64,000 nt of DNA from Utricularia gibba. Lineage: Eukaryota; Streptophyta; Magnoliopsida; Lamiales; Lentibulariaceae. Both the position numbers and the translations under genes were made by a program. The notes beneath the pieces were generated by a model. That model was not told where the DNA came from and did not search any database. It worked only from the letters and a program-made list of their open reading frames with translations. The stretch covers positions 1,798,001 through 1,862,000 of the forward strand of contig NEEC01000010.1 of NCBI GenBank assembly GCA_002189035.1, in the 5' to 3' direction. This document shows, piece after piece, positions 11,229 to 22,828 of the stretch. Positions within the stretch are counted from its first letter, which is position 1. Each line of letters opens with the position of its first letter.

Positions 11229-13659
11229 ACTGTACGTATTATGCTACTTCTTATTCTATTCCTGTAAGGGGTTCATTCAAAGAAGCCGAACGCGAGAGAG
11301 CGCGAGGACGAGTCCATTATAAGGGCATGTAGATCATGTACGCGGAGAAAAGTAACCATGGTTTGGTTAAAGTTTGTTCCCAGGGCATGCCTGGTTTGGT
11401 GTCACTCTTTCTTTTATTACTATATGTACAAAAGTCGGGAATCATAGTGTTCCGCTGTAAAGCAGAAATGAAGCATGGACCGGTCCAACACCGATTACGC
11501 CTGCACTCAACTTCTAATTGCTCCCTACTTCTGAACCTCAGAACCAGAACACATCAGCACGTAGCAGATGCATCAACCTGATGCTTCAAGAACCGAGTTT
11601 TAGAAAGGGATCACAAGGTGACTACTCAGATCGTCATTTCTGCAAGCATTTTTTAGATAAAGGAAGGAAGTTTTGCGTGATAGTGGGTGCTTTTCTGGAT
11701 ACCCTTATCTGATAAAGAAAAAGGGAAGAAGAACGCGGCTACTTGGTGTTGGGTTGAAACCAAGGTGTGTGGTGTGGGCTGAGGCCGAGGGGAAAGGAGA
11801 GGGGGTTCGTGTGTTCCACTGGCCTGGGTTTCATCGTTGCCTTGCAATGATTGGATCCCCTTTTTCTCAACTCCTCCTTTCTGCTCTTCTTTTGAGATAT
11901 TTGTGAAAAATATCTTTTCTAACATCATTAGAAGTATCAAGTAAACAAGATAGGTCTCCCATAATAGTGATCACATCAAATACAAGAAAGATGACAATCC
12001 AAGTGTTTTTGAGGCCTTATATGTACCTCAAAACCAGGTACAGATGCTGTTGAATCAGTATCCATAGAATATTATGTATCTGCTTTGAGCTGTCTGGATA
12101 CTGCGGCCTGCTCTTCCTTCCAAATAGGCTCCCAGGAACAAGACGATCAGAAACTACTCAACCTAAAATCCTGACACATGCTGAAGTCCTGGTGTTGCGT
12201 TCTTCTTAGTTAGTTCCTTGATTATCGTGATCCCTTTCAAGATGTCTGGGGTTTATCTACAGCACGCATGGTAGCTCTTTCCAAAAGAAAGCTAAGGTGA
12301 TCATGTCACAGCTTTGGTCTGTTTCCTATTCGGGTCTCCAGTTTTGGTCCACAGTGATCAAATCACTGTGCTGCGGTTGCTTTTAGCTCAATTTTCTACC
12401 GTTGAATGAAATGGATTCCACTTTCCCTTAAAAGGGGAAACTTTTCATATCAAAACGAAGGGTCCATGCATTATTGGCTGCCTAATGACTGAGCTCAAAA
12501 CCCTATTATCTGCAGTTACATCAGGGTCATTAGATCAGTAACTATGTCTGCTAAAGTACACTTGCTGTTAAAAAAAAAAGGACAGTCAAATCCCAATGCC
12601 GAGAAGATTGTGTAGATTGAGAAGAATGTGGTGCAGTAGCCTAACTTTGCACTACAAACGTAAAGGGATCTTCCATCCATACAGTCCTTGGAGGTGGGAG
12701 TCGAGCAGAGGCCAGTAGCTAGGCCCAGCTGCCTCTATCCAGCCCAACCTCTTTATAGCTCCTGGAAGAGACGTCCCTGCCCTGGATATTTTGATACCAG
12801 TCAAGGTCACCATTAACTAAGCTGGAGTTGGCTTCGACAGTGAGCTGAGCTTCATTATGAGTCCACGCAGCCCAACATTATCTGCAACATAGCAACTGTC
12901 AAACATCCATGTCTGCTGCAATTTGCACCATTTTCACCGGTTTCCCAGAGATCTGTTCCCTGTTCATGTCCAGTGCATCAGCTTGATTACGATGAGCACC
13001 AGGGTGTCTGTCTATTTTGATAGTGGTGTTGAATTTGAGAGAGAAAAAAGGAGGGTGGAACAGGAAAGGAAGGTATAAGTGTGCTGTGTAAATATGCTCT
13101 GGATTTGGTGTAGCATTAGGTGTCCATGTGCCTGATCGAAGCACCCCGCACACGGGATTGCATCTGCACCGCTGGTCCACTTTCCACCCCGAGCTGTGGA
13201 TGCTCACCATGGCCACAGAACACACACCACGTCTTGCTTGCACCATGAATACACGACGAAATGTTGGCTGAGTTCTTAATTAAAACACACCCACTAACTT
13301 ATTGTGTAAGCGGAAGCCACATACACTGAACATGGAGAAGAAGAATTCAATAGGGATTAGGTCCACTAGGTGAAATTTGGCCTAGTTGCCAACCAGCTAC
13401 TAATCATCATCGTCATCCCTAACTGTCTCCACCACTCAGGCTTCTGGTTTTTGTGGTTTACCGTAGACGGATTGTTTGATTTTTTTTTTTTTTTTGTGGG
13501 TTGTTTGAATTTGGGAGAGTGATAAGTTTAGCAAGGATTCTTTGATTGGGAAGAAGACGAGTGGAAACGAAACAAATGAAGGAATCAAAGAACTAATCTT
13601 CCTAAAGTCTTTGAACTAATAATCTGCAGGAATTGCTTGTAAAACAGAGATGGGAAGTG
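11229..13659. other. 2.4-kb intergenic region between two minus-strand regulators
   Basis: Contains the LBD promoter (next to 11229) and, towards 13659, the 3' region of the zinc-finger gene. No open frame here resembles a known protein. A poly-T tract lies at about 13480-13494. No TATA box I would trust. Confidence 0.35.
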
Positions 13660-14295
13660 TCACGGGAATTCGGGTTTGGCCGGGAGCGCCAAGGTCAGGC
13701 GGGATCTCTTCGCCGGATGGGGGCTCTCCACTTCATCTTCATACACGGCAGGCAGCGCCGGCAGATTCAAATCGAAGTCGCGGCGGCTGATGATGGAGGA
13801 TCTCGCCCCCTCTGACGAAGCCGAATTGCTGTTGGCTGCGGGAGTGCCCTCATAGTGGCGGCGCTTGTGTCCCCCGAGCGCTTGACCGGTCGGGAAACAC
13901 TTGTGGCAAATAGAGCACTCATGGGTCTTCCCCGAATTCACCGTCGTCGATGGGGAAACGTCGGAACTCTCATCTCCAGCGACGAGTCTCCGGTGGCTGG
14001 CCTTATGCCCACCCAAAGCCTGATACGACGAAAACGCCTTGTCGCAGACAGAGCACTTGTAAACCAACGGTCGCTGCGGTGCCGGATCCACCTTCTTTTC
14101 AGCTTCCGGCCTGGAGCGAGCCAGCATAATCAGACAGAAGGCCAAATACTCCTCCTCCGTCAACTCGTGGCTCCGTTGACGCTTACTCCTCTTCCCCTTC
14201 CTCCACGACTCGAGGTACTGAAGCCCGGGGTCCGAAGTCTCCATCTTGAACACAGGCGATGGCGCAGTAGGGGAGCTCAAAGCATCGAGTGCCAT
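13660..14295 (-). CDS. C2H2 zinc-finger repressor, ZAT10/AZF-type
   Basis: Single-exon gene of 211 aa, starting at [14 protein letters not shown] (14295); the frame is open further upstream but this start has the family N-terminus. In order: a basic KRSKRQR box (nuclear signal), the L-box [14 protein letters not shown], two C2H2 fingers each with the plant QALGGH core ([20 protein letters not shown] and [20 protein letters not shown]), and the EAR repression motif FDLNLPAL. That architecture is the C1-2i group (ZAT10/STZ, AZF1-3), stress-induced nuclear repressors. The lack of introns is typical of the group. Confidence 0.95.
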   Translation of the reverse strand: MALDALSSPTAPSPVFKMETSDPGLQYLESWRKGKRSKRQRSHELTEEEYLAFCLIMLARSRPEAEKKVDPAPQRPLVYKCSVCDKAFSSYQALGGHKASHRRLVAGDESSDVSPSTTVNSGKTHECSICHKCFPTGQALGGHKRRHYEGTPAANSNSASSEGARSSIISRRDFDLNLPALPAVYEDEVESPHPAKRSRLTLALPAKPEFP

Positions 14296-14380
14296 AGGAA
14301 CAATCAAGAGAGAAAGAAAAAAGTGATCTCCTTTTTCAGCTGTTGTGTGTGGAATGAGTTCGCTGAGTGTGGAGAGGGGG

Positions 14381-14390
14381 TATTTATGGA
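14381..14390 (-). promoter_or_regulatory. TATA box of the ZAT10/AZF-type gene
   Basis: Read on the minus strand this is CCATAAATA, about 90 bases upstream of the start codon at 14295, a usual TATA position with a short 5' UTR. Confidence 0.5.
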
Positions 14391-16012
14391 CAGCCCCGAT
14401 GATGAGAAGGAAGTTGCGTGCAGAGTGCAAGGAAATCAGGAAAGGAGGCGGTTACTGCACCAGAGGGGCCAAGAAGCCTCAGTCCGAGTGGCGAAGCAGC
14501 AAAGCGTTGGCTGGGAAATATGAATATCTGGGTATTTTAATATTCAGAGTGCGGGCCAAGTGATATCTTATTCCCACGTCGACGCCGACTCCGACTCCGT
14601 CCAAGTCAAAGACGGCTCTTAACGCGGCCACTGGCCAGCCACTGGACAGAGAGAAAGGAAGTCGAACGGAAGCTACACTCCATTTTCATCACCTGATTCC
14701 CGTTTTTATCATGTGCTCTTTTTCAAACTCCGCAATAGACGGTAAGAATTAGTGTGTTCCCACTGTGTTAGAATTCACTTCTTGATAGAAGAACCTCAAA
14801 TTACGACCGAGATTGTATTCAAACCGTAATTGTTTTGTGCATCTGAGTTTCTGGAATAACACACACACCCTCCTAAAGTTGACCCTTATTAGTATGAATC
14901 TTGATTTTCCCACGAGGGGCTAATTCTTTAGTGAATTTGAGTTTCACCGCATACTTTTCATGTGCCCCGCGGCTAGGGGGTTCATGGTTGACTGGGCTTG
15001 GTCTGGTTTGGTGGGTTACCGACTGTGTGGCGTCTGGTCTGATCAGTTGACCGGCGGATGCGTGTGCACACACACCCACACCGGCATGACGAAGTTGGAG
15101 CTCACAGTGAAGGTGTGTTTTTATTGGGGGAACTTTCTGGGAGCTTGTAGTCTGTGGGTTGTGGAGTTGGTGAGGCATGACTTTTTAGCACAGAACTTGG
15201 CCACTTTAGATAAGCAATGACTTCACTCTACTTTAGTGTTTTTAAAGACCGACTCCCAAATTGTTTTATACACTTAATTGCACACTCACCACGTCCATGG
15301 CGACACAGTGATGATGGGCGGCTGGTGGCTTTAATTTCGGATACCGTGGGCTGAGAGGAATCGCGGTAACGTGTCGGAGTAGTGCCCCAACACGAGACGA
15401 CGAAGCTTATCCCAAACCAGATTGGGTTTCTCTTCCTTTTCGAAATTCAAGTTCAATCCAGTCTCCTGTTTGTCCACCCTGATTTCCGCCTCCTTTTTTC
15501 TTTAAAACAACTGGATGAGATAACGTGTCGTCCGGATAAGATCACACGGACCCTCACTGATAGCAGCACCGGTCGTAGGAGCAGATGTTCTGATCTGGGT
15601 GTGAGTAGAGGGGACGTCACCAGCCTCATCAAGCTGTGGTTTACAAAGACCTCAACTCACCCTGCAATAAGTATTTTTTCACGTGTAATAGTGATGACCC
15701 ACAACGTGTAAAACCACACACGATGTAACCAGAGTGTTTGGACAAGATGACTGCATTGCTTCTTACAAAAAGCGGCATGCTTTGGCATCATTAGAGTAAG
15801 ATGATTACGCGAGATTTGCACCATAGGTTACCTGTCTTTAGTTTTGTGCATTTGTCGGGAGGGTTCGCGAAACTGTATATGCGTTTGGATCAAGATGATG
15901 GAATTGAACAGCTCGGAGTGTCAGTAGCGCACTCACCATACGTACGGCAATGAAATCTGACAATTTTTAAATTGGATAACAAAAAAACTCGAACTTGACA
16001 ACTACCAATCGA
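14391..16012. other. Divergent intergenic region between zinc-finger gene and APT
   Basis: No gene seen. It serves as the shared upstream region of the minus-strand zinc-finger gene and the plus-strand APT gene. Short frames at 14873-15220 overlap on both strands and have no recognisable similarity. Confidence 0.35.
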
Positions 16013-18001
16013 ATGCGCAGTGCACGGCGGCTTTTGCTGGCAAGGGGGTGGTTTGGGGACGCCGCCCGACAATTCTTTTCCTATTTTCCGTTATACCCTC
16101 TCCGCCGGGCCCGAAGGAAAATGCTCGGCTTTCACAGCTTGAATCTCACGACGACGCCGGTCAGGGGTTTGGAGGGTAGAACCGTCTCATCGCATACCAG
16201 AAATGGCATTTCCGTCAAATCCATTTGCTCTCTCAACCCCAGCGCCTTCACTACAAGGTGCGACTCTTGGCCGATCTGCGGCAGCTCATCTGGTGGGGGA
16301 CTAGTGGCAGGAGAGCGACGTAGAATGAGTGTGGCGCATTTGGCTACCTCCGATGTCGGCGGTGTGGATGATCGCATCCGTCGGATCTCGTCCACGATCA
16401 GGGTCATACCCGATTTCCCCAAGCCTGGTAACGCCTCTGCGCTTCGATCTACCATTTTTTTTTTCTGGTTCACCTTCATGTTGTTAGGGGTGTATGATTT
16501 TCGTTGAAACTTTGGCAGGGATTATGTTTCAGGACATAACGACGCTGTTGCTTGATGCTCAGGCGTTCAAGGATAGCGTCGACTTGTTTGTCGAGCGGTA
16601 TAAGGGAAAAGATATCAATGTTGTTGCAGGTAAACACTTTTTTTTTTTTTTTTGAGTTTCCCCTTTCGCCAAATCTTAGATTTTTTCAATAAAAGTCAGT
16701 GTCTTGCACCGTGGGGATTCCTTATTCGCAGAGATATCGCGGCCTGATGTTGTTTCTTGCAGGTGTCGAGGCTAGAGGCTTCATCTTTGGTCCTCCAATT
16801 GCATTGGCTATCGGGGCAAAATTTGTCCCATTGAGAAAGCCCAAAAAATTGCCTGGTATTTCTTAGATGCTTGCTTGTCTTTTTTGTGTAAAGATTGCTA
16901 CTTTTTTAAAAAAATGTATAACTAGAGTTGGTATTGCTGAGGGCCAAGCTGCTTGTTTCAAATCTATTAATCTTTCCATCATTCATCTCCACATCATACT
17001 GAAGGTATTCATTTCTGCTATTCAAACAGGGGAAGTGATATCCGAAGAGTACTCCTTGGAGTATGGAACTGATGTGATGGAGATGCACGTTGGGGCTGTC
17101 CTGCCGGGGGAAAATGCACTTGTTGTGGATGATCTTATTGCTACTGGAGGCACACTTGGTGCTGCAATTCGCCTACTTGGTATGATGACATTACCATGTT
17201 GTAGTATGATACTACGCAATGCAATGATACTCTATCTTCACTGGCATCATCGATATATGATATTTTTGTATCCCCTGGCCGAATTTTTTGCTGTGGCTGC
17301 CCTACGCAGTGCCTTTCTTTAATTTTCAAACTAAGGGTCTGTTTGGTACAGCTCTAGCTTTAATAGAAATATTTCTAAAAGTGATCTTGGATAAAATATA
17401 TGTTGTTTCTGTTTCACATGAAGTTGAAATAATGAAACCCCTACTCCAAAAAAAACTAAAGTGTTTTTAGAATCACTTCTTTGAAGCTGTTTTTTGGAGT
17501 TGCATCAAACTGACACTTAAGTTGTTCACCTTCCATAACCATGTACATCATTGTTTTGATTTGGTGATTCTGTATACTTGTCACTTCATCATATTCCTGG
17601 AGACAGCATCAATGTTTTACTTATGCTAGCCTAGTGCAAGATTGGCATTTGCCTATTTTAGAGATGGGAAGTTTTGAAATTGCACCAAACTAACATTCCT
17701 ACCACCTGCTTGAACTACAACTGCAGAGCGCGTTGGAGCCAATGTGGTTGAGTGTGCCTGTGTCATCGAGTTACCTGAACTCAAGGTCAGTGTTTCAGAT
17801 TCCTCTCTTTTTTCCATGTTCCTTTTCACCCTGAAAGGTTGGCATACACCCATGCTTGCTGCACAAAATGTACCGTCTTGGGATCCATTTACTTCAAACA
17901 CTGCTGTGATGAATGCTTTGGTGATACCTCCCATCTTACTTGATCTCCAGGGCCGAGAAAAGCTGGCCGACAAGCCGCTGTTCGTTCTGGTGAGTTCGTG
18001 A
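16013..18001 (+). CDS. APT1: Adenine phosphoribosyltransferase (APT1-like), six exons
   Basis: Exons 16013-16427, 16519-16629, 16763-16855, 17030-17179, 17727-17785 and 17951-18001 give 292 aa. The enzyme condenses adenine with PRPP to AMP and also salvages cytokinin bases. Diagnostic parts are [43 protein letters not shown], the PRPP loop [15 protein letters not shown] and [12 protein letters not shown]. The first about 104 residues are a basic, Arg- and Ser-rich extension resembling an organellar transit peptide. In-frame ATGs at 16121 and 16325 would give shorter forms; the last yields 188 aa, near the cytosolic length of the family. Intron 4 (17180-17726) is long and AT-rich and may hold a small transposon remnant. 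Confidence 0.96.
17330..17515. repeat. Possible MITE-like insertion in APT intron 4
   Basis: The segment opens with GGGTCTGTTTGGTACAGCT, a wording common at the termini of small non-autonomous DNA transposons in plants, and near its other end has AGCTG...CATCAAAC, a partial inverse of the opening. The inverted repeat is imperfect and I could not define target-site duplications. Confidence 0.35.
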
Positions 18002-18754
18002 TGTGCCCAAGCTGTCTGTTTTGTTTCATGGATGAGTTCTTGTGCTAGTGCTGCTTTGTCTGTGTAATGGGTGAAGGAGAAGAAGGGGGCATTCCTGCAA
18101 GGAACATTTGACTTGCTTTTCCCCAAACCTTTGAGCCACTTGGTTCGCTTCTCCTCATCCTAGAAATAATGAGAGGACTGACTGAGACAACTCGCACCAT
18201 TCATAGGGCATGAAGGTTTTCCCATATATCTCTTCATTGTTTTTAAAATTGTCACCATTAATTTTTAATTTTTAATAAAAATAATGTGGTTAATTTTTAA
18301 TATATTGAATATATTTTAATTTTTACTATTTATTTAAATGATATAACTAATTTTTGTAAACAATATTTTATTTTTTATTATTATAAAATTATTCATAATT
18401 GATCTCCAATTTTTTAAATACATATGCCTATTAGGTAGAAATTAATTATTTAAATAAGAATTATTTGTTAATTGAATTTTTTTATTTAAATGAGTTGTAT
18501 TCTTTTATTTATTATGTATATATATATATATATGCATATTATTGGGCCTTTTACGCTTATTAGTTTTTGGGCCCAGTTAAGGGGCTGGTCCAAGGCTCTC
18601 TGACTTCCGGTGTCGTTCTCGGATCCCCTCATCGGAATCATCAAGCTTTTTGCAGGAAGCCTGGGTCTTGCCGTCTGTGGTTGCATATATTTTGGGTGCA
18701 AGATTCGGTTTTGTAAAGTTTAGCAGATAAGTTTTGACTAGTGAACTCGAGGAG
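18002..18754. other. Spacer between APT and the ASCC2-like gene
   Basis: AT-rich from about 18240 to 18535, with a TA dinucleotide repeat at 18511-18533. At 18544-18575 two TGGGCC/TGGGCCC site-II-type elements lie about 180-210 bases before the next ATG, as in promoters of many plant housekeeping genes. Confidence 0.45.
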
Positions 18755-21700
18755 ATGTCGAGTCAATCAAGTGGTGGATATCGCGCCGGTAATTCCCAGA
18801 AATTTCAAAAGAAATTTGTTCCTAAAAGTGATTCCCAGAAATATTCTTCAGACCAAACGCTTTCCGGCTCATTTTCTGCGGATAAGACCGGCGACGAAGG
18901 TAGACAGCAACCCCAGGTTGCCTTGACGACCAGAGTTACCGTCGGGGAAAATGACCAGATTAAGAAACATCCTTGGAAAGGTAGTTTTGTGGTTTATTTG
19001 CCTCAAGATGAGGCAGTGGCGGCTGGGCTTGGGCAGGAGGAGGGAGGGTTGGATCCTATAGAGTCGCAACGGGTTGTTGATTTGTCGAATAGGGAGTTGT
19101 CCCGGTTGCTGAAGTTGCATCCTAAAGATTTCTGGAGACAAGGTTTTAAAATTTAGGAGATTTTGCTTTGCTATGTGTGTTGAGCTTTGAATTGATAGCT
19201 ATTGCTTTAAAATTTTGAATTTGATTTCGTGCAGTTGTCACTCAGGAGTCATTACATTCTTTTGTTGAGACCTTTCTCAAGTTCAGAAGTAGGTGGTATG
19301 ATCTTCCTCATCGTCGGTGCAAAGGGAATGTGGCTGGAATAATTTTTGGTGAAATGGAGCTGACGCGGAGAGTCTTCATGCTCTTGTATCGCCTGTGGGT
19401 TTTGGTAGAGTTCTTTTTTTGTGATTTTAGCCTAAAATAAGATGTCAAAGAGTTATTTTTCTTTTATAGATCATCCAATCAGGATCCTGGAGCTAAGGCT
19501 TCTGATTCTCTGAATTCAAGGGATCATGGAGGTGTGGTGGTAATGCATTGGGACATTTTTTTTTTTTAATGTTTCGAGCGATTGGTGAATGGCGAACTAG
19601 GAAGGAACGCATTAGGGTTTGGGGAGGGTTTTTAACTCTGATAAAGCGTTCTTACTCTTGTCTAAAAACTGTTTGGGGAAACCATGGTTGCCTAATCCAT
19701 TTAGTAAGAAACAGTGGAAACGAGCTTGTGTCTTTCTATTATTGCTTGAAGTGTCACGCTTACACAAAAGTTATTCTATTTTGCCACTGCTAACTTTTTT
19801 GTTTATGAATTGTGCCTGAAGTGCTTTTACAAGACCTGAAATTGCTTGACTTGCCCAAACTTTTGGACATATGTGCCATATATGGCCATGAAAATGAAGA
19901 TCTGACCCGAAAACTTGTGAGTCACACAAATTCTGTCGTTCTATGTCTATGGGCACTGTTCAAAAATCTGTTGTTTATATAGAATATTTTTGTCAAATTT
20001 TATCTGTCTATTTTCCTAGGTCACGAATGCAATGAAATCACAACCCCATCTCCACAATGAGTTTCCTGTTGTACTTTCTCGCTTTGTATCTATTGTTGCG
20101 ACTATGAACCAGAGATGCAACTCAAGTTTGGAGGTCCATTTCTATTCCTACATTTCCTATTTTATGAAGCAGAGATGTAATTATTGTTTGCATTAATGAT
20201 TTTTTTTTTTCCATTTCGATCTTCCGAATGTGAAGTATATGATACGAATGCTGAACTAGCTGCTTTATGTATAGGTTTTGCTTAACTCCGGCGGCTACCA
20301 AGATCAAGGATCCAATCACCTTCATAATGATTATCTAGAGGTGGCATCATTGCCATTTTTATAGCATCCTTATTGCTCTTGTCTGCAAATCATTTCAATT
20401 TCTTTTAACCTCCTTGAGGTTGGAGTATTTTGTTGTTTGTATTAGTGATCCCCATTTGTACTCACAGATTATGGACTTCATAAATGATTCCATCATGTCA
20501 TTGGACGCATTTATTAATGCTTATAGGCTGGCAGCTGCTTTCTTCTGTTCCCCTATTGAAACAAGGTACAACAGAGTTTTTGTGAAACTGTGAATCTTAT
20601 TGTCTTTCATTATATCATTTAAGAATTCAAGAATATGATTATGTGTTGGATGATGTAATCGCGTATTTGTGGTGACAACAGAAAAGGCCATACTTCCCTT
20701 TATCTGTTATAATTTTTTGCTCCTTTTCATTGTTCATTTATTTTTCATGTTCAAATTTTGTAGACTAGTTATTGAGGTTTTTTTTTTTTTTTTTGTTACA
20801 GCAATGGGAATGAAGATTTTCTCACAACACTTGCTATGCTGTATGACTCGCTCTTGCCTTCTTTGTGGAGAGGCTTTCACCATATTGGGGCAGCAGACAA
20901 GGAAAGGGAGAACAATAAAGGTTTTCTTATAGACAGTTTTGGTAGCTTGAAGCTGTTATCAGTGCGTGTAGTGGATATTGGATGGAAGTTACTTTCTTTA
21001 TGCTATCTCAACACTGAGGAATTTGACACTAGTAGTTGTTCTCATACACCCTCAAAGATGTTTCCTGCCAATATAGAGGACCCTAATGTGAGAGCAGACA
21101 TCATAATTGAGACGATACGAAATCTTTCTGGAAATGCTGTACTTGCTTCTGGTCACGGAAGTCCATGTTCCTTTATTCAGGCAGTGGAAGAGAATCACAA
21201 GTTCATGGCTAAGATTAAGTTACTGTTGGAAACAGGTGACACTGATTTTTTATTTCTGGCCATGTTTTTTGTAAATGTTTCTCTTCTTTTTTTAGTTAAT
21301 TCCTGCAAATCCAAGATTTTGAACTGAAAAATCGAGCTAACTCATTATTTTGAGTTCCCAATCTTTGTTCTTTCTTATCCATGTAATCTTCTTGAGTGAG
21401 ACCGCAAACCTGTTTGATGGCTATTTCTGAAGACGCCATTTTCATTGTTCCTTTCTTGCTTATCTCTATGTCCATTTACGCTATTGAAACTATTTTGAAG
21501 GTTGGCTGGTGATGGACGATGAACAATACCAGTTCCTTTCTGCCATCCTTTTGACTCCTAAGCAAGATGATGTGATGCCGGGCATGTCTACTTCATTTCA
21601 AATGGAAAGCAACAAATCACAGATGGATGAGGATGCAGCTATCCTGGAGTCAAAAATCAGTCAAATAAGGGAACTGTTTCCAGATTATGGTAGAGGTTTC

Positions 21701-22591
21701 TTACAAGCTTGTCTTGAAGCTTATAATCATGATGCAGAGGACGTTATACAGAGGATCCTAGAGGGGACTCTTCACGAGGAACTGAAGTCTATGAATATCT
21801 CATCAGAGGAAGTTCCATCTAAATCTGCCCCCTCTTTACCCAAGCATGACAAGGGTAAGGGAAAGCTAGAGGATCTGGTGTCATTGCCTCCAGAAGTTTC
21901 AGCAGCACCCAAACCTGGAAATGCATCCGTCTCATCCTCATCATCTGTGGGAAGATTCATCCGCAAGAGCACCAATGATTCATTTCATTACGAAGCTCCC
22001 CAGGATGAAAGGGAATTAGCCAAAACTGCTGCTCTGATATCACAGCAGGAGTATGAAGACGAGTATGATGACTCCTTTGATGAACTGGGGTTGAGTGTTG
22101 GTGACACGGGGCTGGATGAGCCCGACACTCAACCACAAGTTGACTCTCGGACAGAGCGATGGTCAGGGACTGAAAACAGCTCAACCTCTGGCTCTGCAAA
22201 CTCAAAGTGGGGGTCACGCCGCAAACCCCAGTTCTATGTGAAGGATGGGAAGAATTACAGCTATAAAGTTGACGGAGCAGTTGCTGTGACTGATGTCAAT
22301 GAAGCGATGCTGGTTAACCAGGCACAAAGGGAGCTCATCCATGGCCTTGGACGTGGTGGAAACATTCCTCTTGGTGCCCTGAAAAAGATAACTGATTTGC
22401 AGGATATGCAATCTGATGGTCAGGAGACCCTCAGACAGGGAGGGCGAGGAACGGGGCGGGGCAGAGGATGGAAGGGTGGGAACTCGACAGAGGATCAAGA
22501 GGACGAAGAGAAAGAGGAGGAAGGGGAAATTACAGGGGAGGAGGCAGAAGAGGCAGGGGAAGAAACAACTACAGAAGAGACAGAGGCATGA
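18755..22591 (+). CDS. ASCC2: ASCC2-like CUE-domain protein
   Basis: Nine exons (18755-19142, 19235-19394, 19470-19531, 19822-19916, 20020-20133, 20275-20340, 20468-20565, 20802-21235, 21501-22591) give 835 aa. A polar N-terminus is followed by a helical region (KFRSRWYDLPHRR, LLDLPKLLDICAIYG) and at about residues 518-560 a CUE ubiquitin-binding domain (ISQIRELFPDYGRGFLQACL with the downstream DAEDVIQRIL). The C-terminus is low-complexity: an RGxGRGRG stretch and a long Glu-rich tail. In animals ASCC2 binds K63-linked ubiquitin and recruits the ASCC3 helicase for alkylation repair and ribosome quality control; the plant role is inferred. Converges with the IFRD gene, with 237 bp between stops. 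Confidence 0.9.
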
Positions 22592-22828
22592 GTAAGCATC
22601 TAGCTGGTTTGCCTGGCCATTACACATGAAGAGAAGAGAAGAAAAGATAGATGTTGATGGCCATAATAAAAATTTTGATGTCAAAACGGGGATATTATAC
22701 ATATTGTATCCATCATTTTAAATAAGATTCAAATGGAAAACAAAAATAAGGAAATAACATGCAATGTGGCTTCTTCATCCAAAGCAAATATCTCTGATGT
22801 ATCCCATGGAGATATATGTTTGATGGGT

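Noticed and set aside
12899-13246. 115-aa minus-strand frame with several Cys
   Set aside because: No signal peptide at its start and no Cys spacing of a known plant peptide family.
13855-14523. 222-aa plus-strand frame
   Set aside because: It is the antisense shadow of the C2H2 zinc-finger gene; the minus strand has the clear QALGGH fingers.
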